DNA from: an uncultured Chlorobiota bacterium
Lineage (GTDB): Bacteria > Bacteroidota > Bacteroidia > Bacteroidales > JAADGE01
NCBI GenBank assembly: GCA_947311125.1
Contig: CAMZKI010000144.1
Location: forward strand, 1 to 5,681
Direction of reading: 5' to 3'
DNA: 5,681 nt
Part shown: positions 1 through 5,681 of the stretch, piece by piece
Position numbering within the stretch: the first letter of the stretch is position 1
How the letters are laid out: each line of letters opens with the position of its first letter
The notes under the pieces: model-generated
Databases searched by the model: none
Seen by the model: only the letters and a program-made list of their open reading frames with translations
What the model was told of the DNA's origin: nothing
Made by a program: the position numbers and the translations under genes

Positions 1-120
1 ATAATATTTAGTTGTCTCAAAAATCTTTTGATACCCTCGCTCTAATAGGAAAACATTTGCGAAATAGCATATAAAATATTTTTTTTGTATATTTCGGATT
101 TTTAAAAAGATAATTTTTTA

Positions 121-1794
121 ATGAATATTCGCACTAAGATTCCGCTGTTTACAAGCATAATTGTTTTTATTACAATTGTTGCGGTAACTGTATTTTCTGT
201 TTGGGAATATCAGAAAAAGACGCTTGAAAGTATAGAAACCTATAAAAAAGAACAGACGGATATAATTAAAAGACAACTGAAAGACAATGTGAACAGTGCA
301 TATAAAATGCTAAATAAAGCCTGGCAGAAAATTTCATCTTCTTATCATAAACACTCTGTAAAGATAGAGGAGTTCCCTCCGGAATTAAAATATGCCGTAA
401 AAAATATAGAACAAATTACTTTCGGAGATGCAGGCTATATTTGGATTAACGAAGTTAATCCGCCTTATACCGTTATTATGCACCCTGTAAAACCGGAAAT
501 GAACGGAACTGTTCAGGTATTTTATATTCAGGACACAAAACAAAATGTTTACGAAGCATTTGCAGACGTTATAAATAAAAACGGAGGTGCCGGTTTTTTA
601 AAGTATGACTATTATAAACCCGGAACAAACGAACGTATTCCGAAACTGAGCTATATTAAGCTTTTTGAGCCTTTGGGCTGGGTTATCGGAACCGGAGTTT
701 ATATCGATTATATCGATAAAATGGTAGAACAAAAAACTGCCGAACTTCGCAGTCAGACCGAAAAAATCATTACGGTAGTCATTATTTTCGGTGTTATATT
801 AATTGCCGTTGCATCTTTGGGTTTGTATTTTTTCGGAAAATCAATAAGCGATTCAGTGGCATCAGTAAGACAAAAACTATTTAAAATGGCAAAAGGTCAT
901 ATAGTTTCAGCGGAAGAAACAGAGCGTAAAGACGAACTCGGCGATATGAACAAGTCATTAAACGAACTGATTAAAGGAATTAAAAGATATGCCGAATTTG
1001 CACAGGAAATAGGAAAGGGAAATATTGATGCAGAGTTTAAACCTTTAAGCACAGACGATAAACTGGGAAATTCGCTTCTGGATATGAGAAACAGTATAAA
1101 GAAAGCATCTGAAGAAGAAAGAAAAAGGCGTATTGAAAATGAAAGGCGAAATAAGGCAAATGAAGGTTATGCAATGTTTGCCGAGCTTGTAAGAAAAGGA
1201 AACAGAGATATTTATGAGTTGTCGTATGATATCATAGACAATTTAGTATCATTTTTAGATGTAAACCAGGGAGGAATATTTTTGCTTAATGATGAGGAAA
1301 AAGAATCGTTTCTGGAGTTAACGGCATCGGTTGCATACGGAAGACGAAAATTCAGAGAAAAAAGAATATCTTTGGGAGAGGGTCTGATAGGAGCATGTGC
1401 CTATGAAAAAAAGAAAATTTATATGGATAATGTTCCTGATAACTATACCGAAATTCGTTCGGGCTTAGGAACTGCAAATCCGAAATCAATTTTAATATTA
1501 CCTTTGCTTACTGAAAATAATTTAGTAGGAGTAATTGAACTGGCATCGTTAAAAGATATTGATGATTTTGATATTGAATTTACGGAAAAAGTATCGGAAA
1601 CTATAGCAGCATCATTATTTGCGGCAAAGATAAGTGTAAAAACACGCAGATTGGAAGATGAATATAACAAATTGGTCAGCGAAAGGGATACATTTGCCGA
1701 AAACCTGATAGAAAAAGAAAAAGAAATAAAACGGTTTAAAAGAATAATAAATGATATGAAAGAAAATAAATCAATTCTTTCTTCAAGACAGTAA
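121..1794 (+). CDS. Membrane sensor: single Cache, two HAMP-like segments, GAF, coiled coil; no output domain
   Basis: A 557-residue inner-membrane sensor. A hydrophobic helix at residues 8-27 and a second at about 215-238 bracket an extracytoplasmic region of about 185 residues. That region carries single-Cache (sCache_2-type) signatures: GYIWINEVNPPYTVIMHP at 105-122, and GWVIGTGVYIDYID near 186-199. After the second helix comes a HAMP segment (about 238-290, with DELGDMNKSLNELI at 271-284). A second HAMP-like unit follows (about 290-332, with DKLGNSLLDMRNSI at 313-326), then a charged helix, a GAF domain (about 365-505; LGEGLIGACAYEKKKIYMDN at 418-437 is typical) and a coiled coil to the end. 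Cache domains of this type usually bind small extracellular metabolites; the ligand cannot be read here. There is no histidine kinase, GGDEF, SpoIIE or methyl-accepting domain, so it probably signals through a partner. The ATG lies just before the first membrane helix, and the leader is A/T-rich without a Shine-Dalgarno sequence, as is usual in Bacteroidota. It is the first gene of the apparent operon. The domain assignment is firm; the role is inferred. Confidence 0.9.
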   Translation: MNIRTKIPLFTSIIVFITIVAVTVFSVWEYQKKTLESIETYKKEQTDIIKRQLKDNVNSAYKMLNKAWQKISSSYHKHSVKIEEFPPELKYAVKNIEQITFGDAGYIWINEVNPPYTVIMHPVKPEMNGTVQVFYIQDTKQNVYEAFADVINKNGGAGFLKYDYYKPGTNERIPKLSYIKLFEPLGWVIGTGVYIDYIDKMVEQKTAELRSQTEKIITVVIIFGVILIAVASLGLYFFGKSISDSVASVRQKLFKMAKGHIVSAEETERKDELGDMNKSLNELIKGIKRYAEFAQEIGKGNIDAEFKPLSTDDKLGNSLLDMRNSIKKASEEERKRRIENERRNKANEGYAMFAELVRKGNRDIYELSYDIIDNLVSFLDVNQGGIFLLNDEEKESFLELTASVAYGRRKFREKRISLGEGLIGACAYEKKKIYMDNVPDNYTEIRSGLGTANPKSILILPLLTENNLVGVIELASLKDIDDFDIEFTEKVSETIAASLFAAKISVKTRRLEDEYNKLVSERDTFAENLIEKEKEIKRFKRIINDMKENKSILSSRQ

Positions 1795-1818
1795 TTTAGT
1801 TTGATTGAATCTAAGATG

Positions 1819-1830
1819 TTACAATTGTAA
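1819..1830. promoter_or_regulatory. Perfect 12-bp palindrome just before the transporter-like gene
   Basis: TTACAATTGTAA is an uninterrupted 12-bp palindrome inside the 39-base gap between the sensor and the transporter-like gene, ending three bases before the ATG at 1834. It has no loop, so it would form a poor hairpin and looks more like a dimeric protein-binding site. No recognisable promoter elements accompany it. In AT-rich DNA such a palindrome can arise by chance, so an operator role is only a suggestion. Confidence 0.25.
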
Positions 1831-1833
1831 TAA

Positions 1834-4647
1834 ATGCTGAATTTTAAAAAAATAATAATTAATACCTTCGGTCTCAAATCGGAAGAACTCAACAAGTTTT
1901 TGCTGCTGTTTTTCCATTCATTTTTTGTAGGATTATTTATAGCCTTTTATTTTGTTCAGGCAAATTCTGTTTTTATTAAAGAATACGGCAGTGAGCACCT
2001 TCCTTATGCATATATTACCGCAGGCTTGGCAGGATATATAATCTCCGCACTGTATTCTTGGTTTCAGCAAAGGATAAAAAGCAGAAATTTATTTGTTTCG
2101 GCATTGGGCTTTATGCTTATAATCAGTCTGTTTGCAGGAATATCATCAAGTTTTGTCCCCGGAAAATATTTAAGTTTCTTCGTTTTTATATGGGCTTGGC
2201 CCTTTATTTCTTTAGTCGGAATAGAATCAGGGGGGTTGGCTTTGCGATTGCTGAATTTAGTACAGATAAAACGTCTTTTCGGAAAAATAAATATGGGAGG
2301 CGTGATAGCTTCTATTTTAGGGTATCTCATAATACCGGTACTGTCCAAAGTAATAGGAAATTCATACAATTTGCTATATATCTCGGCAGCAAGTTTAATA
2401 GCAGCAATTATAATACTGGTTAAAATATATAAAACTTTTCCGGAACAAAAGGAACAAGGAAAAATTGCAAAAGAAAAAATAGACACTTCTTTCAGAAATC
2501 TGATTAAAGATAAATATTTCAGATTAATATTCCTGTCTGCAACTATTTCTATGACAGTTATATATATCGCAGATTTCGGTTTTCTTTCTGCAATTAAAGT
2601 CCAGGAAACAACTCTGTTTTCCCGAGAAGGCTCGGTCGCATCATTTATGGCTTTGGTATTTGCGGCACTAAAGGTAGGAGAACTTTTAATATCCTATCTC
2701 TCAAGTCGAATTTTAGTAAAATACGGTGTTAAGGTAGGTCTTATGGCTCTGCCGTTATCAATAACATTAATTATTTCAGTTTCTTTGGTTTTCGGTTTTA
2801 CATTCGGGGCGGCAACAGTTGTATTTTTGGCACTTATGACATTAAATAAATCGTTTGAGAGAATTATGAGAAGAGGGCTTGACGACCCGTCTTTTAATAT
2901 TTTGTACCAACCGCTGCCCGGACCCATGCAATTGGCGGTTCAGTCAAAAGTAGGAGTTGTTATGCAATTTGCAATTGCAATTGCGGGTGCATTACTTTTG
3001 GGATTAAACTTAATTCTGAATTTGGGCGACGGCTTCAGTTTAGAATATTACCCGCTTTTCTTCTTGCCGATTTTAATTTTTTGGGTTTTTGTTGCTCGAA
3101 AATTATACGGAGCATACAAAAACAGACTTCGGGAAATTCTCAAAGAATTTACTTCGCAAAGACAAAAAGAAACTTCAAAGTATCGTTACGGAACGGAAGT
3201 CCTTTACAAAAGATTTAAAAAATATAATGACGACGTAGTTCGCTTATCAGTTACTGTCTTAGCTGAAACAAATCCGGGATTATTTGAGCCGTATGCACCG
3301 TCGCTGCTCAAAAAAAATGACGAACTTATAAATAAAGCAATACTGAAAAGCATTGACGTTACGTGGCGAGACAGAATTTTGAAACAAATCAAAAAACAAT
3401 TTGCAGATACCGAAGTTGCGGAAATAAAGCAATGTGCCGATAAAGCAATATCTTTACTGTCGTTTGACGATATAAAAAATCTTGACGAAAAATATATAGG
3501 AAAATTGTTAAATACCGGAAATTTTAATGATGAAATAAAAGTTGCAAAATATCTGGTTAAAAATCCGACAACAAAGAATATAGAAAATTATATACTCAAA
3601 CTTTTTAATTCAAAAGATAAACTTGTTGTAAATTCAGCAATAAGGATTGCTGCGGGTATTAAATCAGAAAAACTGATTAACAGGTTAGTCGATTTTCTGG
3701 AATCTCCGGAGTTCTATCATATAAGCACGGGAGCATTGCTTGATATAGGCGAAAAAACACTCTCTTTTTTAGATGAAAAATATAACACAACAGATAAAGA
3801 ACAAATAAAACTCAAAATAATTGAGATATATGCCAAAATGGGCTCCGGAGCAGCAAAGTCGCTGATAGTTAAAAAAATAAACGACCAGTCCAGAAAAATA
3901 CAAATTGCCGTTATTTGGGCTTTATATTATTGCAAATATCAGGTAACCGAACAGGAGGAGAAAATTATTAAAGAAAAAATTTTCTCCGTAATTGATAATC
4001 TGCTTAAAATATTTATCTCGATAAATGATATAAAAGAAGAAAAAAACACATTAAAATTGTTTTTGGCTTTAGACCAAGAGCAAGAAACAAATTACGAATT
4101 ATTGTTTAACTTGCTTAGTTTTCTGCACGACCCCAGAATAATAAACCTTATTAAGAAAAATATAATAGGAAAAAATACGATATATGCCCTTGAGCTTATT
4201 GATAATTTCATAGAACCGGAATTAAAACCTTATATCATTCCTATTTTTGATGATATCTCAACAATTCAAAAAATAAAAAAACTTTCAAAATATTTTCCGC
4301 AAAAAAGAATGCCTTTCGACCAAAGACTAAGGTGGCTTATTACATTGGATTATGACAAAATAAGTGCTTGGGCTGTTACAAAAACACTGGAAATGGCAGA
4401 ACGGCTGCATCGAAGCAAATCAAAAAAACAAATTTCAAAAGAAGAACATACTTTTGATGATATTAAACCTTGGACAACTGAAAATACCCGAAAAGTTCTG
4501 CAGCAAATAAAACGAAGTGAACTTCCTGACGAAGTATTCTTATGCTTGTTTCATACCGATGAACTGATATATACAACTGCGGCGAAAATAATCTATAACG
4601 AAAACCCGCAAAAATGTTTTGACTATTTAAGCAAAATGTCTCCCTAA
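1834..4647 (+). CDS. MFS / ATP:ADP-translocase-like membrane domain fused to HEAT-like repeats (C-terminal domain cut off by stop)
   Basis: A 937-residue polytopic membrane protein. Residues 21-421 hold about 12 hydrophobic helices (roughly 21-43, 56-77, 87-105, 111-132, 155-173, 178-199, 230-253, 265-290, 301-320, 322-338, 370-396, 404-421). Two motifs recall the nucleotide carrier (Npt/TLC) branch of MFS-like proteins: KRLFGKINMGGVIASILGYL (146-165) after helix 4, and LYQPLPGPMQLAVQSKVG (357-374) before helix 11. Residues about 430-930 are soluble, charged and helical, with repeated helix pairs of HEAT type (for example 592-625 and 660-700). Bacteroidota encode proteins in which such a carrier is followed by HEAT repeats and a cyclic-nucleotide-binding domain, about 1050-1080 residues in all. 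Here the frame stops at 937, and the missing domain lies directly downstream in the same frame. Substrate is unproven: nucleotide exchange is suggested by family, but a sensory or regulatory role is equally possible. The start is the first ATG, about 20 residues before helix 1. It probably shares a transcript with the sensor, 39 bases upstream. Confidence 0.85.
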   Translation: MLNFKKIIINTFGLKSEELNKFLLLFFHSFFVGLFIAFYFVQANSVFIKEYGSEHLPYAYITAGLAGYIISALYSWFQQRIKSRNLFVSALGFMLIISLFAGISSSFVPGKYLSFFVFIWAWPFISLVGIESGGLALRLLNLVQIKRLFGKINMGGVIASILGYLIIPVLSKVIGNSYNLLYISAASLIAAIIILVKIYKTFPEQKEQGKIAKEKIDTSFRNLIKDKYFRLIFLSATISMTVIYIADFGFLSAIKVQETTLFSREGSVASFMALVFAALKVGELLISYLSSRILVKYGVKVGLMALPLSITLIISVSLVFGFTFGAATVVFLALMTLNKSFERIMRRGLDDPSFNILYQPLPGPMQLAVQSKVGVVMQFAIAIAGALLLGLNLILNLGDGFSLEYYPLFFLPILIFWVFVARKLYGAYKNRLREILKEFTSQRQKETSKYRYGTEVLYKRFKKYNDDVVRLSVTVLAETNPGLFEPYAPSLLKKNDELINKAILKSIDVTWRDRILKQIKKQFADTEVAEIKQCADKAISLLSFDDIKNLDEKYIGKLLNTGNFNDEIKVAKYLVKNPTTKNIENYILKLFNSKDKLVVNSAIRIAAGIKSEKLINRLVDFLESPEFYHISTGALLDIGEKTLSFLDEKYNTTDKEQIKLKIIEIYAKMGSGAAKSLIVKKINDQSRKIQIAVIWALYYCKYQVTEQEEKIIKEKIFSVIDNLLKIFISINDIKEEKNTLKLFLALDQEQETNYELLFNLLSFLHDPRIINLIKKNIIGKNTIYALELIDNFIEPELKPYIIPIFDDISTIQKIKKLSKYFPQKRMPFDQRLRWLITLDYDKISAWAVTKTLEMAERLHRSKSKKQISKEEHTFDDIKPWTTENTRKVLQQIKRSELPDEVFLCLFHTDELIYTTAAKIIYNENPQKCFDYLSKMSP
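4645..4647 (+). other. In-frame TAA interrupting the MFS-HEAT-cNMP gene
   Basis: This stop is codon 938 of the frame opened at 1834. The frame continues with no shift from AAG at 4648 to the TGA at 5059-5061, adding 137 sense codons. The 14 codons directly after the stop (K-Q-A-L-I-K-V-L-S-E-N-G-T-V) read as normal protein and lead straight into the cNMP-like domain, as in full-length family members. A single base change from CAA, GAA or AAA would create this TAA. TAA also ends the sensor gene and TGA ends the distal fragment, so there is no sign of an altered genetic code. A true nonsense mutation, a recent gene split and a sequencing error all fit; readthrough is less likely, because TAA is normally an efficient stop. 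Confidence 0.7.
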
Positions 4648-4689
4648 AAGCAAGCATTAATTAAAGTATTATCTGAAAACGGAACTGTT

Positions 4690-5061
4690 TTGGAAGATAA
4701 AGTAAAACTCTTAAGACGTTATCAGCTGTTTTTCAGTATACCGGATTATTTATTAGTTGATTTGGCACGAATTATAACAGTCCATAATCTTAACAAAAAT
4801 GAAAAAGTTTATTTCGGCTCGGGAACAAATGAGAAAATTTTAATAATATTACGGGGAGAACTGATAAAAGGTGAAGACAATAATGAAAAATACACCAAAA
4901 AAGTAATACTTACACCCGGAATGAATATTGAAAGCAATACAAAATATTTAAAAGCAACAAAAAAATCGGTAGTATTGTCGGCAAACAGATATGAATATTT
5001 TAACCTGCTAGTAGATAATACCGGAATTTTGCAACATATTTTTGAAATTATACAAAACTGA
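4690..5061 (+). CDS. Detached cyclic-nucleotide-binding-like domain, probable C-terminal fragment of the upstream gene
   Basis: A frame of 123 residues if started at TTG 4690, or 137 codons counted from the upstream stop. It resembles the CAP/CRP-type cNMP-binding beta-roll. An entry helix with LLRRYQLFFSIPDYLLVDLA (residues 7-26) matches the usual hydrophobic lead-in, followed by strands with NEKVYFGSGTNEKILIILRG (37-56), LTPGMNIES (73-81) and a terminal helix. The phosphate-binding cassette, usually a G-E-L pair followed by a conserved Arg, is not recognisable, so nucleotide binding is doubtful and the domain may be structural or bind something else. No ATG lies in frame before the core strands. 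The TTG is the only reasonable start, has no clear ribosome binding site, and falls right at the edge of the domain. The fragment shares its frame with the MFS-HEAT gene, 42 bases after that gene's stop, and is most likely the C-terminus of that gene. Independent translation is possible but poorly supported. Confidence 0.65.
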   Translation: MEDKVKLLRRYQLFFSIPDYLLVDLARIITVHNLNKNEKVYFGSGTNEKILIILRGELIKGEDNNEKYTKKVILTPGMNIESNTKYLKATKKSVVLSANRYEYFNLLVDNTGILQHIFEIIQN

Positions 5062-5076
5062 TAAAACCAAAAAGTT

Positions 5077-5681
5077 ATGCGATGTATTATTATTGACGAT
5101 GATAAAGTTTCCCGGTTGGTAATAGAAAAGTATCTGAAAAAAACAGACTTCTTAGAACTAACGGAAACTTTTGATAATGCCGTAGATGCCGCCAATTTCT
5201 TTAACAGTAAAAAATCTGCCGATTTAATATTTCTGGATATAGAAATGCCCGGAATGAGCGGTGTCGAATTCCTTGAAATATTTGATAATCTTCCGCAGAT
5301 TATTGTTGTTTCCGCCAAAGAAAAATATGCTTTACAGGCAATCGAATTTGACGTTACCGACTACCTCCTTAAACCCGTTAGTTACTCCCGGTTTTTAAAA
5401 GCAGCAACAAAAGCAAAAAATAAATATGACGAAGAAGCAAAATATTCTCACTCCGAAGGTATCTTTATAAAGAGCAGTTCCTCTTCTTTTGTCAGGCTTT
5501 TTTATGATGATGTTTTGTACGTAGAAGCAATGGAAAACTATGTAAGAATACAGACAGCCGAAAAAAAACATATGATACACTTTACTATGAAAGCACTTTT
5601 AGACAAACTCCCGAAAGATAAATTCATAAGAGTTCACCGCTCTTTCATTGTAAATAAAGATAAAATAGAAAAAATAGATAA
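5077..5681 (+). CDS. LytTR-family response regulator (CheY receiver + LytTR DNA-binding domain), 3' end outside the window
   Basis: An open frame from ATG 5077 to the window edge (201 complete codons, no stop). Residues 1-115 form a receiver domain: the acidic triad D7-D8-D9 after the first strand, phospho-acceptor D54 in FLDIEMPGMSG (52-62), S79 at the conserved Thr/Ser switch, and K99 in LLKPV. Residues about 127-201 are most of a LytTR DNA-binding domain, with DDVLYVEAMENYVRIQT (144-160) and FIRVHRSFIVNKDKIEKI (183-200), the family signature. Typical members are about 235-250 residues, so roughly 35-45 residues are missing to the right. All receiver residues needed for phosphorylation are present, so it should be an active cytoplasmic transcription regulator driven by a histidine kinase. 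LytTR regulators in Bacteroidota are commonly paired with a sensor kinase of the LytS/YehU histidine-kinase type, often adjacent; none is visible in this window. It starts 15 bases after the cNMP-like frame, implying co-transcription. The leader is A-rich without a Shine-Dalgarno sequence. Confidence 0.93.
   Translation, partial: MRCIIIDDDKVSRLVIEKYLKKTDFLELTETFDNAVDAANFFNSKKSADLIFLDIEMPGMSGVEFLEIFDNLPQIIVVSAKEKYALQAIEFDVTDYLLKPVSYSRFLKAATKAKNKYDEEAKYSHSEGIFIKSSSSSFVRLFYDDVLYVEAMENYVRIQTAEKKHMIHFTMKALLDKLPKDKFIRVHRSFIVNKDKIEKID

Noticed and set aside
17..31. Short inverted repeat TCAAAA-ATC-TTTTGA in the leader of the sensor gene.
   Set aside because: Only 6 bp per arm in AT-rich sequence; too weak to call an operator or terminator.
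1..45. Frame open from the left edge to TAA at 43-45, possibly the tail of an upstream gene.
   Set aside because: Only 14 codons, no recognisable motif; it cannot be told apart from random sequence.
56..95. Possible Bacteroidota promoter: TTTG at 56-59 and TATATTTC at 88-95 (7 of 8 match to TAnnTTTG).
   Set aside because: The spacing is 28 bases against the usual 19-21, and the last base of the -7 element does not match; a promoter is expected in this leader but cannot be placed.
700..718. Direct repeat of TATATCGAT.
   Set aside because: It encodes the YIDYID motif at the end of the Cache domain; a coding coincidence.
2963..2984. Tandem GCAATT-like units forming a palindromic stretch.
   Set aside because: They encode an alternating Ala/Ile run within a membrane helix, so codon choice explains them.
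3957..3987. Perfect 10-bp inverted repeat (GGAGAAAATT / AATTTTCTCC) with an 11-base loop.
   Set aside because: It lies inside the HEAT-coding region, is not followed by a T tract, and a stem of this length is expected about once by chance in AT-rich DNA of this size; not a terminator.
4645..4647. Reassignment of TAA as a sense codon.
   Set aside because: TAA is the normal terminator of the sensor gene, and no other internal in-frame TAA is seen; a local event explains it better.
4809..5318. Long minus-strand open frame (169 codons) opposite the cNMP-like and regulator genes.
   Set aside because: It is antisense to two well-supported coding frames, has a low-complexity Ser/Ile/Phe-rich product and no recognisable domain; the other minus-strand frames are shadows for the same reason.

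Overview
The window is AT-rich, has very short intergenic gaps, and lacks Shine-Dalgarno sequences before its starts (A/T-rich leaders instead). Together with the protein families present (an sCache/HAMP/GAF sensor, a 12-helix nucleotide-carrier-like protein fused to HEAT repeats and a cyclic-nucleotide-binding-like domain, and a LytTR response regulator), this points to the phylum Bacteroidota, probably an anaerobic or environmental Bacteroidales-like lineage. That placement is inferred from protein style and leader composition, not from a marker gene.

Layout: positions 1-120 are a non-coding, very AT-rich leader. Positions 121-1794 encode a membrane sensor with an extracytoplasmic single-Cache domain, two HAMP-like segments, a GAF domain and a terminal coiled coil, but no enzymatic output domain. 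After a 39-base gap holding a perfect 12-bp palindrome, 1834-4647 encodes a 12-helix MFS / ATP:ADP-translocase-like membrane domain followed by about 500 residues of HEAT-like helical repeats. An in-frame TAA (4645-4647) ends this frame, but the same frame continues without a shift to 5061 and encodes a cyclic-nucleotide-binding-like domain. The two parts are best read as one about 1075-codon gene interrupted by a single stop codon. At 5077 a CheY-LytTR response regulator begins and runs off the right edge; it is open to the last base.

All genes are on the plus strand with gaps of 39 and 15 bases and no visible terminator between them, so they probably form one transcription unit. The working picture (inference) is a signalling operon. 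The Cache/GAF sensor would read an external and a cytoplasmic cue. The transporter-like protein, with HEAT and cNMP-like regulatory parts, would couple nucleotide or solute state to the membrane. The LytTR regulator would deliver the transcriptional output, probably with a histidine kinase encoded beyond the window. The points most worth checking are the stop codon that detaches the cNMP-like domain, the degenerate binding cassette of that domain, and the absence of an output domain on the sensor.
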